DNA of 64,000 nucleotides from Bacteroidaceae bacterium (GTDB taxonomy: Bacteria > Bacteroidota > Bacteroidia > Bacteroidales > Bacteroidaceae), in NCBI GenBank assembly GCA_017619335.1, contig JAFZSP010000032.1, positions 1 to 64,000 on the forward strand, in the 5' to 3' direction. How positions within the stretch are numbered: position 1 is the stretch's first letter; each line of letters starts with the position of its first letter. The position numbers and the translations under genes were made by a program. The notes beneath the pieces were generated by a model. It did no database searches. It worked only from the letters and a program-made list of their open reading frames with translations, and was not told where the DNA came from. Shown piece by piece: positions 42,238 to 51,516 of the stretch.

Positions 42238-42270
42238 GTTTAGAGTTTAGGGTTTAGAGTTTAGAGTTTT
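42238..42270. repeat. Heptamer array (GTTTAGA)n
   Basis: Four 7-bp units (GTTTAGA, GTTTAGG, GTTTAGA, GTTTAGA) directly upstream of the coiled-coil gene promoter. A related array (TTCAACC type) lies at 42328-42354, just upstream of the GH31 -7 box TATCTTTG (42358-42365). Confidence 0.8.
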
Positions 42271-42395
42271 TTCCGCCAAAAGGATAAAAAGCACCCTTTT
42301 TCTGAAGAAAAAGCTATTTTTCTTGCAACTTTCAACCTTCAACTTTAAACTTTTCCTTATCTTTGCACGCAGAATGACAATAAACTAACAAAACT

Positions 42396-45300
42396 ATGAC
42401 CAGACGAATTACATTCTTTCTCTTCTCCGCCGTCTTTCTGGCGGTAACCCCTTCTGTGGCTCAGGTTACAGCCACGCGGTTAAACCCTACCACGGTGGAA
42501 GTGCGTCTCGCTGCCGAACGCCTGCTGACGTTGGATTTCTATGGTCCCAACATTTTTCGTATGTTTATGGATCCTCAGGGTGGTATCGTTCGTGACCCTG
42601 TAGCTTCTCCGCCAGCACAGATTCTTGTGGATCAGCCGCGACGGAATGTGGGAGAATTGGTTCTTGAAGAACAGGGTGAAGCTTGGGTCATTAGGACCTC
42701 TCAGGTGGCCATCACAGTGAACCGTTCCTCCGGAAAAATGGTTTTCACAGATTTGCGTTCCGGCAAGAACGTCACCTCCACCATCGCCCCGGCGACTGTT
42801 CCCGAGGGTGCTTCAGAGGGTCCCTTCACCTTCGACGAAAAAGGACACACCACCCTCCTCCTTTCTGCCCAGCCCGACGAGTGCTTCTATGGCGGCGGCG
42901 TGCAGAACGGCCGTTACGCCCACAAAGGCACCGTCATCGCCATTGAGAACACCAATAACTGGACAGACGGTGGTGTGGCTTCCCCGACGCCTTTCTATTG
43001 GAGTACTGCGGGTTACGGCATCCTCTGGCATACTTTCCGTCCTGGCAAATACGACTTCGGCTCCAGCGACCCACAGGTGGTCACGCTCATGCACGAGTCA
43101 TCTTACCTGGATCTCTTCATGATGATTGATGAAGGGTGCGTGCCTCTCCTCAACGACTTTTACCAGCTCACAGGAAACCCCGTCCTGCTACCCAAGTTCG
43201 GCTTCTACGAGGGCCACTTGAATGCATACAATAGGGATTATTGGGTAAAAGTTTCTGTTCCCGATGGTTCACCCCAAGGTTCCATGGGAACTTCCAGAGG
43301 CATTTTCTTCGAAGATGGGAATGCCTATGGAGAATCCCAAAAACCTGTTGACGGCGGCATCCGCGAGAGCCTGAATGGAGAATTGGAAGGTAATTACCAG
43401 TTTTCTGCCCGTGCCGTTATCGACCGTTATGAGGCAGCCAATATGCCGCTTGGCTGGGTGCTTCCCAACGACGGCTACGGAGCAGGTTACGGACAGACCT
43501 CCACCCTTGAAGGCAATGTGGAGAACCTGCGGCAGTTTGGCGAATACGCCCGCTCCAAGGGCGTGGAAATCGGCCTTTGGACACAGAGCGACCTGCATCC
43601 AAAGGAGGGCGTGGAAGCCTTGTTGCAGCGCGACATCGTTCGCGAGGTGAGGGACGCTGGTGTCCGTGTCCTGAAGACGGATGTCGCCTGGGTGGGAGCC
43701 GGTTACAGCTTCGGACTCAATGGTGTGGCCGACGTGGGACAAATTATGCCCTATTATGGTAACAACGCCCGTCCCTTCATCATCTCCCTCGACGGCTGGG
43801 CTGGCACACAACGCTATGCGGGCATCTGGACCGGCGACCAGACGGGCGGTGAGTGGGAGTATATCCGTTTCCACATCCCCACCTACATCGGCTCCGGACT
43901 CAGTGGACAGCCCAACATCAGTTCCGATATGGATGGTATCTTTGGTGGGAGAAACGTCCCCGTGAACGTGCGTGATTTCCAGTGGAAGACCTTCACACCC
44001 ATGCAGTTAAACATGGACGGTTGGGGCAGCAATCCCAAGTACCCACAAGCACTGGGCGAACCAGCCACCAGCATCAATCGCTGGTACCTGAAGCTGAAAT
44101 CCATGTTTATGCCCTACACCTACACTATCGCCCGCGAAGCCATCGATGGGCTTCCAATGATAAGGCCAGTGGTTCCCTTGCAGTCCGCCGCCGTCGGACA
44201 ACAAGGAAACTATGAGTTCCTGTACGGCCCAAGCATCCTCGTAGCTCCCATCTATCAGAACACTGCTGCCGACGAGAAGGGAAATGACATTCGCCACAAC
44301 ATCTATCTTCCAGAAGGCCAATGGATTGATTTCTTCTCTGGACGCTGCTATGAGGGCGGACGCATCATCAACCATTTTGATGCTCCACTGTGGAAACTGC
44401 CCCTGTTTGTGAAACGAGGCGCCATCATTCCCATGCTGCATGCCCACAATAATCCCAGCCAAATCGACCCACACTCGCGCGCGTACCTTATTATACCATG
44501 GGGCCGCACGGAGTTCGTGACCTACGATGACGACGGCATCACGGAGGCCTACCGCAACGGAGAGAGTGCCTCCACCCGCGTTATCAGCGACCTCGATGAG
44601 AAGAAGGGAATGCTGACTGTCACGGTGGAACCCACAGCAGGCCGTTTCGATGGCTTCGAGCCGCAACAGGCAACGGAGTTCGTCATTGACCTGCAAGACC
44701 GCCCCAAGCGCGTGAGCCTGAAAGCTGCAGGCAAGAAGGTATCCCTCACAGAGGCCGCCACCATTGAGGACTTCAAGGCCTCGAAGAATGTCTTCTTCTA
44801 CGATGCACAGCCACAGCTTAACCGTTGGGCCACCCCCGGTTCCGAGATGGAACAGCTGCAAATCCAGCACGCTCCACGTCTCTACGTTTGTGCTGCCGAT
44901 GTGGATATCACCACCACTTCCCTGCAACTCACTGTGGAGGGTTACACATTCGACGCTGCCAACCACCAGCTCCAGCAGACAGGCGAACTGCAGGCTCCCG
45001 AACTGCTGACAGACGACTTTGAGGATGGCGTCATCTCGCCCTCTGCCTATGAGATTCCGTTGAAGTGGACGGCCGTGCAGAATGCTGATTACTATGAGAT
45101 TGAGCACGCCGGACAGCTCTATTCCACCATCACAGCCAACACCTTCACCATTCAGGATTTGAAGCCCGAGACGAACTACGAGCTGCGTGTACGCGCCGTG
45201 AACAAGGATGGAACGAGCACGTGGGCACGCGAGAAATTCCGCACCAGCCCAGACCCGTTGCGCTTTGCCATCCACGGCATCACCGCCGAGGCCACGATTC

Positions 45301-46289
45301 CCGACCAACCCGGACAAGGCATCAAGCACCTCTTCGACTTCGATGAAAGCACCACCTGGCACACCGCCTGGAACAAGCCGCAATCCACACCTTTCGACAT
45401 CGTCATAGACCTGCATGTCATTACCCAAATCGACAAGATTCAGTATGTTCCACGTCCCGACGGAGGCAACGGTACCATCACCAAATGCACGGTTGAATAC
45501 AGCCTTGACAAACAGAAGTGGGTAGAATTGAAAGATAGCCAAGCGCAGCCCAATTCTCAATTCTCAATTCTCAATTGTCAATTCCCCGAAGGGGCCACTC
45601 CCATCCGCTACCTCCGTCTCCACGTGGAAGAGGCCCGTGGCGGATTCGGCAGCGGTCAGCAGCTCTATGTCTTCCGGGTTCCTGATGCAGAGATGATGAT
45701 TCCTGGTGACCTCAACCACGACAACCGCATTGATGAAAACGACTTCACCTCCTACATGAACTATACTGGCCTGCGTCAGGGTGACGGTGACTTTGAAGGC
45801 TACATCAGCCGCGGCGACCTCAACCAGAACGGCCTCATTGATGCATACGACATCAGCACAGTGGGCATCGAACTGGAGAGCGGCGTCAGCAGTAAGCGAG
45901 TACCGTCTGTGGCTGGAAACATCTCTGTCACAGCCGACAAGAAGCAGGTCAGTGCAGGTGACATCGTGACTCTCACCGTCCATGGTACAGGCCTCCAGAG
46001 CGTCAACGCCCTCAGCTTCGCCATTCCTTACGATGCTACCCTCTGGGAGTATGTGGGCATTGATGCTGCAGGAATGAAGGAAATGCGCAACCTAACCTAC
46101 GACCGTCTGCACACCAACGGTCAGAAAGCCCTCTATCCCACCTACGTCAACTGCGGAGAACATCCCTATTTAGAAGGCGATGCCGACCTCCTCACCATCC
46201 GCTTCCGCGCCAAGCAGAAGGGCAAGGTCAACCTCACGCCACAGGACGGCATGATACTGGACAAGTACCTCAACGTTATCAACTGGTAG
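42396..46289 (+). CDS. Multimodular GH31 glycosidase with dockerin and cohesin-like domains
   Basis: A 1297-residue secreted enzyme of the GH31 family, probably an alpha-glucosidase or alpha-glucan-processing enzyme. Signal peptide 1-22 (SVAQ). The N-terminal beta domain precedes the barrel, where VLKTDVAWVG gives the nucleophile Asp429 and IWTGDQTG gives acid/base Asp481. C-terminal additions are a DUF5110-like domain, an Fn3 domain (about 885-955), an F5/8-type C domain (about 960-1100), a dockerin-like pair (DLNHDNRIDENDF; DLNQNGLIDAYD) and a final cohesin-like domain (ITVTADKKQVSAGD-type start, ends VNLTPQDGMILDKYL). A heptamer array is translated within the F5/8 domain as residues 1053-1063 (NSQFSILNCQF). 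No T9SS tail is apparent. The specificity is not readable. Confidence 0.87.
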   Translation: MTRRITFFLFSAVFLAVTPSVAQVTATRLNPTTVEVRLAAERLLTLDFYGPNIFRMFMDPQGGIVRDPVASPPAQILVDQPRRNVGELVLEEQGEAWVIRTSQVAITVNRSSGKMVFTDLRSGKNVTSTIAPATVPEGASEGPFTFDEKGHTTLLLSAQPDECFYGGGVQNGRYAHKGTVIAIENTNNWTDGGVASPTPFYWSTAGYGILWHTFRPGKYDFGSSDPQVVTLMHESSYLDLFMMIDEGCVPLLNDFYQLTGNPVLLPKFGFYEGHLNAYNRDYWVKVSVPDGSPQGSMGTSRGIFFEDGNAYGESQKPVDGGIRESLNGELEGNYQFSARAVIDRYEAANMPLGWVLPNDGYGAGYGQTSTLEGNVENLRQFGEYARSKGVEIGLWTQSDLHPKEGVEALLQRDIVREVRDAGVRVLKTDVAWVGAGYSFGLNGVADVGQIMPYYGNNARPFIISLDGWAGTQRYAGIWTGDQTGGEWEYIRFHIPTYIGSGLSGQPNISSDMDGIFGGRNVPVNVRDFQWKTFTPMQLNMDGWGSNPKYPQALGEPATSINRWYLKLKSMFMPYTYTIAREAIDGLPMIRPVVPLQSAAVGQQGNYEFLYGPSILVAPIYQNTAADEKGNDIRHNIYLPEGQWIDFFSGRCYEGGRIINHFDAPLWKLPLFVKRGAIIPMLHAHNNPSQIDPHSRAYLIIPWGRTEFVTYDDDGITEAYRNGESASTRVISDLDEKKGMLTVTVEPTAGRFDGFEPQQATEFVIDLQDRPKRVSLKAAGKKVSLTEAATIEDFKASKNVFFYDAQPQLNRWATPGSEMEQLQIQHAPRLYVCAADVDITTTSLQLTVEGYTFDAANHQLQQTGELQAPELLTDDFEDGVISPSAYEIPLKWTAVQNADYYEIEHAGQLYSTITANTFTIQDLKPETNYELRVRAVNKDGTSTWAREKFRTSPDPLRFAIHGITAEATIPDQPGQGIKHLFDFDESTTWHTAWNKPQSTPFDIVIDLHVITQIDKIQYVPRPDGGNGTITKCTVEYSLDKQKWVELKDSQAQPNSQFSILNCQFPEGATPIRYLRLHVEEARGGFGSGQQLYVFRVPDAEMMIPGDLNHDNRIDENDFTSYMNYTGLRQGDGDFEGYISRGDLNQNGLIDAYDISTVGIELESGVSSKRVPSVAGNISVTADKKQVSAGDIVTLTVHGTGLQSVNALSFAIPYDATLWEYVGIDAAGMKEMRNLTYDRLHTNGQKALYPTYVNCGEHPYLEGDADLLTIRFRAKQKGKVNLTPQDGMILDKYLNVINW
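45551..45585. repeat. Heptamer array (CAATTCT)n, coding
   Basis: Five units (three CAATTCT, then CAATTGT and CAATTCC) translated inside the F5/8-type domain of the GH31 protein. Confidence 0.85.
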
Positions 46290-46320
46290 AAGCACAATCG
46301 GTTGATACTCGTTCCTGATA

Positions 46321-46370
46321 AAAAGACTTGCCCGCGTCCATGTGTGTCATGTGACGCGGGCAAGTCTTTT
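46321..46370. terminator. Bidirectional terminator (GH31 / FKBP genes)
   Basis: Perfect 18-bp arms (46321-46338 and 46353-46370), with A4 and T4 at the ends, around a 14-base loop. The core CTTGCCCGCGTC stem and the next bases (TTGGGAAATCAGATG) repeat the block found at 541-598. Confidence 0.9.
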
Positions 46371-46389
46371 ATTTGGGAAATCAGATGGT

Positions 46390-47034
46390 CTATTTCCAGT
46401 CAGGCACCTCTGTACCCGTGGGATAGACGCCAGCCATTTGCAGACGGAAACGGACGGTACTGTAGGCAGGAATGATGCCTGTGGCCGTCTCTCCGTAGAA
46501 TAGCTGCTGGGGGATATAGACCATCCAGTCGTCACCTTCCACCATGTGCTGGAGGGCCGTTGCGAATCCGACCATGAAGCTGGAGGGTGCTGCGAGCTGT
46601 GGTGATGCTGTGTCGAAGGAGTAGTCGCTGTAATAGGTCTGTGAGAAGATGACTTCCTCTGTCTTTCCCTCGGCATTGACGATGGGCATGAGCCATCCTC
46701 GGAAATTGATGCGCACGCTGTCATTGAAGGCAGGACGGATGGTGCCTGTTCCCCGATGGAGGATGTGCACACAGATGCTGTCTGTGGTGATGCCGCTCTG
46801 GTAAAGAGGGCTCTTTGTGTAGGCCTTAATCATCTTCCAGTCGTTGCCGCCGCGCCGGGCAGAGTCAGCAATCTGCTGGTACCACTCTGCATTGCGCACC
46901 TGCCAGTCATGATAGGGGTCGTATTCAGAGGAATCGGAGGCGCAGGAGGCGAAGAAGAAGATAAAAACCCACACACCCGCCACTCCCAAACAGGAAGAGA
47001 GAAGGTTGCGCATAGTCATCTTTATTATTGCCAT
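46390..47034 (-). CDS. FKBP-type peptidyl-prolyl isomerase lipoprotein
   Basis: A 214-residue lipoprotein (signal ending FFASC, Cys31 when counted from the first Met; Met8 is an alternative start). The C-terminal half is an FKBP domain (VRINFRGWLMP; ALQHMVEGDDWMVYIPQQLFYG; IIPAYSTVRFRLQMAGVY), so it probably helps fold exported proteins in the periplasm or at the outer membrane. The DDWMV and TAT-rich surroundings differ from the most active FKBPs, so activity is not certain. It starts 22 bp downstream of glyS in the same direction and is followed by the duplicated terminator. Confidence 0.85.
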   Translation of the reverse strand: MAIIKMTMRNLLSSCLGVAGVWVFIFFFASCASDSSEYDPYHDWQVRNAEWYQQIADSARRGGNDWKMIKAYTKSPLYQSGITTDSICVHILHRGTGTIRPAFNDSVRINFRGWLMPIVNAEGKTEEVIFSQTYYSDYSFDTASPQLAAPSSFMVGFATALQHMVEGDDWMVYIPQQLFYGETATGIIPAYSTVRFRLQMAGVYPTGTEVPDWK

Positions 47035-47056
47035 ATCTTAAATCACGTTCGAAATA

Positions 47057-48601
47057 TTACAGCAGCTTCTTCAGGAGACTGGTGATGCTGACCTTGTCCT
47101 CGATGATACCCTGAAGGTCAGCGATGGGCACGCGCTTCTGCTCCATGGTGTCACGGTCACGCAGTGTGACGCAGTTGTCCTGGAGGGTGTCGTGGTCAAT
47201 GGTGACGCAGTACGGGCATCCGATGGCATCCATGCGGCGATAACGCTTGCCGATGGTGTCTTTCTCGTCATACTTGCAGTTGAAGTGGAAGCGCAGGTCG
47301 TTAACAATCTGCTGGGCAATCTCGGGCAGTCCGTCCTTCTTCACTAATGGCAGCACGGCGAGTTTCACAGGAGCCAGTGCAGCAGGCAGACGGAGCACCA
47401 CGCGCGTCTCGCCGTTCTCTAACGGCTCTTCACAATAGCTGTGGCACATGACGCTGAGGAACATACGATCCACACCGATGGACGTCTCAATGACAAACGG
47501 CGTGTAGCTCTCGTTGGTTTCGGGGTCGAAGTACTCGATCTTCTTGCCGCTGTACTTGGCATGCTGGCTGAGGTCGAAGTTGGTGCGGGAGTGGATACCC
47601 TCCACCTCCTTGAATCCGAACGGCATGTGGAACTCAATGTCCGTGGCAGCGTTGGCATAGTGTGCCAGCTTGTCATGGTCGTGGAAACGATAGTTCTCTG
47701 CGCCGAAGCCAAGTGCCTGGTGCCAGGCCATGCGTGTCTGCTTCCATTTGGAGAACCACTCCAGCTCTGTGCCGGGTTTGACGAAGAACTGCATCTCCAT
47801 CTGCTCAAACTCTCTCATGCGGAAGATGAACTGACGGGCGACAATCTCGTTGCGGAACGCCTTACCGATCTGTGCGATACCGAAGGGGAGCTTCATGCGG
47901 CCGGTCTTCTGGACGTTCAGGTAGTTCACGAAGATGCCCTGTGCCGTCTCGGGACGCAGATAGATGGTGGAGGTGCCTTCGGCGGTGGAGCCCACTTCAG
48001 TCTTGAACATCAGGTTGAACTGACGCACGTCGGTCCAGTTGCGCGTGCCGCTGATGGGGCAGACAATCTCCTCATCAATGATGATTTGTTTGAGTTCGTC
48101 CAGGTCGTTGGCATTCATGGCTTTCTGGAAACGCTCGTGCAGGGCGTCGCGCTTCTGTTGCAGTTCCAGAACACGACCGTTGGTAGCACGGAACTGAGCC
48201 TCATCGAAAGCCTCGCCGAAACGCTTCTGTGCCTTGGCTATTTCCTTGTCTATCTTCTCATCATACTTTGCCATCTGGTCCTCTATCAGGACGTCGGCAC
48301 GATAGCGTTTCTTGCTGTCACGATTGTCAATGAGAGGGTCATTGAAAGCATCCACGTGTCCGCTGGCCTTCCAGGTGGTGGGGTGCATAAAGATGGCAGC
48401 GTCGATGCCGACGATGTTCTGATGCAGAAGCACCATGGATTGCCACCAGTACTGCTTGATATTGTTCTTCAGCTCCACGCCGTTCTGTCCGTAGTCATAG
48501 ACAGCGCCGAGCCCATCATAAATATCGCTGGAGGGGAACACGAAACCGTATTCCTTGCAATGTGAGATAATCTTCTTGAAAACGTCTTCTTGTTGAGCCA
48601 T
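47057..48601 (-). CDS. glyS: Glycyl-tRNA synthetase (single-subunit type)
   Basis: Charges tRNA-Gly in the cytoplasm. The 514-residue protein belongs to the homodimeric class II type. Motif 1 region MHPTTWKASGHVDAFNDPL, motif 2 FRNEIVARQFIFRMREFEQME and motif 3 ETSIGVDRMFLSVM are all present, and the anticodon-binding domain occupies the last 120 residues. The -7 box TACCTTTG on the minus strand lies at 48654-48661. The gene leads an operon with the FKBP lipoprotein. The divergent topoisomerase gene lies 170 bp away. Confidence 0.96.
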   Translation of the reverse strand: MAQQEDVFKKIISHCKEYGFVFPSSDIYDGLGAVYDYGQNGVELKNNIKQYWWQSMVLLHQNIVGIDAAIFMHPTTWKASGHVDAFNDPLIDNRDSKKRYRADVLIEDQMAKYDEKIDKEIAKAQKRFGEAFDEAQFRATNGRVLELQQKRDALHERFQKAMNANDLDELKQIIIDEEIVCPISGTRNWTDVRQFNLMFKTEVGSTAEGTSTIYLRPETAQGIFVNYLNVQKTGRMKLPFGIAQIGKAFRNEIVARQFIFRMREFEQMEMQFFVKPGTELEWFSKWKQTRMAWHQALGFGAENYRFHDHDKLAHYANAATDIEFHMPFGFKEVEGIHSRTNFDLSQHAKYSGKKIEYFDPETNESYTPFVIETSIGVDRMFLSVMCHSYCEEPLENGETRVVLRLPAALAPVKLAVLPLVKKDGLPEIAQQIVNDLRFHFNCKYDEKDTIGKRYRRMDAIGCPYCVTIDHDTLQDNCVTLRDRDTMEQKRVPIADLQGIIEDKVSITSLLKKLL

Positions 48602-48696
48602 TATTGGGTGAAAATTTTGAGTTTAGAGATTAAAGATTTGAGAAATTCGGGCGCAAAGGTACGGAAAAAGGGGGAAAAAGCAGCAAGAAGAAGCAA

Positions 48697-48731
48697 AAAC
48701 TTTAAACTTTAAACTCTAAACTTTAAACTTT
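48697..48731. repeat. Heptamer array (AAACTTT)5
   Basis: Five consecutive units (AAACTTT with one AAACTCT) between the divergent glyS and topoisomerase promoters. The -7 box TACCTTTG (48736-48743) of the topoisomerase gene starts 4 bases after it. Confidence 0.85.
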
Positions 48732-48771
48732 TTATTACCTTTGCGGGCGAAATCATTCAAAATCGGACCTT

Positions 48772-51516
48772 ATGGACGAAAAAAACGTGATGCAAGACGG
48801 CATCACTCACCACTTGAACCGAATGTACCAGGACTGGTTCCTGGACTATGCTTCATACGTCATCCTCGAGCGAGCCGTTCCCCACATTAGTGACGGCTTC
48901 AAGCCTGTGCAGCGTCGCATCCTACACTCCATGAAACGCATGGACGACGGGCGCTACAACAAGGTGGCAAATATTGTGGGACACACCATGCAGTTCCACC
49001 CGCACGGCGATGCCAGCATCAAGGACGCGCTGGTGCAGTTGGGACAGAAAGAGTTGCTCATAGACTGTCAGGGAAACTGGGGCAACATCCTCACGGGTGA
49101 CGATGCCGCTGCTGGTCGTTACATCGAGGCGCGCCTTTCCAAATTCGCCCTCGACGTGGTGTTCAATCCGAAGACGACCGAGTGGAAGCTCAGCTATGAC
49201 GGCCGCAACAAGGAACCCATCACGCTGCCTGTGAAGTTCCCCTTGCTGCTGGCGCAGGGAGCCGAAGGCATCGCCGTGGGCCTCTCGTCCAAAATTCTGC
49301 CCCACAATCTGAACGAACTCTGTGAAGCCGCCATTGCCTACCTCCACGACGAACCCTTCCAACTCTTCCCGGACTTCCCCACAGGCGGCAGTATAGATGT
49401 CTCCAAATACAACGACGGCCAGCGAGGAGGCATCGTTCGTGTTCGCGCCAAAATAGAAAAACGCGACCAGAAGACCCTCGCCATCACAGAGTTGCCTTTC
49501 GGCAAGACCACGGGTTCGCCACAGAAGCCCAGCCAGTTCATAGATACCATCCTTAAGGCCGCCGAAAAAGGGAAAATCAAAGTGCGCAAGGTGGAGGACA
49601 TGACGGCTGCCGGCGTGGAAATCCTCATCCATCTGCAGCCCGGTGCCAGCTCGGACAAGACCATCGATGCGCTCTATGCCTGCACAGATTGCGAGGTTAG
49701 CATCTCGCCCAACTGCTGTGTCATCGATGACAACAAGCCCTGCTTCCTCACCATCTCCGAGGTGCTGCGACGCTCGGTCGATAACACCAAGGAATTGCTG
49801 CGCAAGGAACTGCTGATTCGTCGCGGCGAGCTGATGGAAGCACTGCACTTCGCCTCCTTGGAACGCATCTTCATCGAGGAGCGCATCTACAAGGGGAAGC
49901 CCTTCGAGAACGCCAACAGCTCAGACGAACTCTGTGAATACATTGACGAGCGACTGACGCCCTTCTATCCCCAGTTCGTGCGTGAAGTTACCAAGGAGGA
50001 TATCCTCAAGCTTCTGGAAATCAAGATGCAGCGCATCGCCAAGTTCAGCAAGGACAAGTCCGACGAGGCCATTGCCCGCATGAAGGAAGAGGTGGCAGAG
50101 ATAGACCGTGACCTGGCCAACATGATAGAGGTGACTGCCAACTGGTTCCGCTTCATTCAGGACAAGTACGGCAAGGACCATCCGCGCCTCACCGAGATTC
50201 GCAACTTTGACAGCATCGAAGCCTCCAAGGTGGTGGAAGCCAACCAGAAGCTCTACATCAACCGCGAAGAGGGCTTCATCGGCACCAGCCTGAAGAAGGA
50301 CGAGTTCGTCTGCAACTGCTCGGACCTGGACGACGTCATCATCTTCTACAAGGATGGCACCTACAAAATCATCCGCATCGGAGAGAAAGTCTTCGTGGGC
50401 GAGACGGAACGCTCCAAGGCCGAGAAGCGCAAGTGCCAGATCCTGCACGTGTCCATCTTCAAGAAAGGTGACGCGCGTACCATATATAATTGTGTCTATC
50501 GTGACGGACGTGACGGTGCCTACTTCATCAAGCGCTTCAACGTCACCAGCATCACCCGTGACCGCGAATATGACCTGACACAGGGCAAGCCTGGCAGCCG
50601 CGTAGCCTATTTCACCGCCAACCCCAATGGCGAGGCAGAAATCATCAAGGTCAATCTCAAACCCAATCCCAAGCTGAAGCGCGCTTTCTTTGACAAGGAC
50701 TTCAGCGAAATCAACATCAAGGGTCGTGGCTCTGTGGGCAACTTGCTGACCCGTTTGGACGTGGAGCGCATCGGCCTGAAGAGTCACGGCAGCAGCACGT
50801 TAGGCGGTCGCCAGGTGTGGTTTGACCATGATGTGCAGCGCCTGAACTATGACGAGCACGGGCAGTATCTGGGCGAGTTCCACTCCGATGATCTCATCCT
50901 GGTCATCCTGGACAACGGCGAGTTCTACACCACCAACTTCGACCTCAACAACCACTACGAGCAGAATATCCTGCGCATCGAGAAGTTCGACCCGATGAAG
51001 GTGTGGACGGCAGCGCTCTTTGATGCTGAGCAGGGTTACCCCTATCTGAAACGCTTCCCGCTGGAGGCCAGCACGCGCCACCAGAACTTCTTGGGTGAGA
51101 ACCCCGACAGCCGCCTGTTGCTGCTGACGGATACCGCTCTGCCACAGCTGATTATTCACTTCGCCGCTCCCGATGACTTCCGCGAGCCTATGGAAATAGA
51201 TGCAGAGCAGTTCATCGGGTTGAAGAGCTTCAAGGCCAAGGGCAAGCGCATCACCACTCTTAATGTGGAAAGGATAGAGGAGAAGGAAGTGCCCGAGCAG
51301 GATGTCCCCGAGGACCCTGAGACTCCAGAGGATTCAGAGATTACGGAAAATTCAGAAGACACGGAAAGCCCGGAAAGCCCGGAAAATCCAGAGAATCCGG
51401 AAGATCCGGGAACTCCAGAAACTCCAGAAATCCCGGACACCCCAGACACTCCCTCGCCTGCCCGCTCCGGCTCCATAGACCCTCTCACTGGCCAGTTCAA
51501 CCTCTTTGAAGAATGA
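48772..51516 (+). CDS. parC: Type IIA topoisomerase A subunit (topo IV ParC-like)
   Basis: The DNA-cutting subunit of a type II topoisomerase, 914 residues, expected to pair with a B subunit encoded elsewhere. The winged-helix core has KPVQRRILHSM and the catalytic Tyr117 in AAAGRYIEARLS; the coiled-coil and C-terminal beta-propeller follow. The propeller carries no clear gyrase GyrA box, so topoisomerase IV is favoured over gyrase. After about residue 838 comes a low-complexity tail rich in Pro, Glu, Asp, Ser and Thr (51289-51459). It ends in TGQFNLFEE, which resembles a beta-clamp-binding peptide. The stop overlaps the start of the DUF3316 gene (ATGA). Confidence 0.9.
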   Translation: MDEKNVMQDGITHHLNRMYQDWFLDYASYVILERAVPHISDGFKPVQRRILHSMKRMDDGRYNKVANIVGHTMQFHPHGDASIKDALVQLGQKELLIDCQGNWGNILTGDDAAAGRYIEARLSKFALDVVFNPKTTEWKLSYDGRNKEPITLPVKFPLLLAQGAEGIAVGLSSKILPHNLNELCEAAIAYLHDEPFQLFPDFPTGGSIDVSKYNDGQRGGIVRVRAKIEKRDQKTLAITELPFGKTTGSPQKPSQFIDTILKAAEKGKIKVRKVEDMTAAGVEILIHLQPGASSDKTIDALYACTDCEVSISPNCCVIDDNKPCFLTISEVLRRSVDNTKELLRKELLIRRGELMEALHFASLERIFIEERIYKGKPFENANSSDELCEYIDERLTPFYPQFVREVTKEDILKLLEIKMQRIAKFSKDKSDEAIARMKEEVAEIDRDLANMIEVTANWFRFIQDKYGKDHPRLTEIRNFDSIEASKVVEANQKLYINREEGFIGTSLKKDEFVCNCSDLDDVIIFYKDGTYKIIRIGEKVFVGETERSKAEKRKCQILHVSIFKKGDARTIYNCVYRDGRDGAYFIKRFNVTSITRDREYDLTQGKPGSRVAYFTANPNGEAEIIKVNLKPNPKLKRAFFDKDFSEINIKGRGSVGNLLTRLDVERIGLKSHGSSTLGGRQVWFDHDVQRLNYDEHGQYLGEFHSDDLILVILDNGEFYTTNFDLNNHYEQNILRIEKFDPMKVWTAALFDAEQGYPYLKRFPLEASTRHQNFLGENPDSRLLLLTDTALPQLIIHFAAPDDFREPMEIDAEQFIGLKSFKAKGKRITTLNVERIEEKEVPEQDVPEDPETPEDSEITENSEDTESPESPENPENPEDPGTPETPEIPDTPDTPSPARSGSIDPLTGQFNLFEE

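Noticed and set aside
44007..45560. 517-codon frame antisense to the GH31 gene
   Set aside because: It is a shadow of a well-supported enzyme with catalytic motifs on the plus strand.
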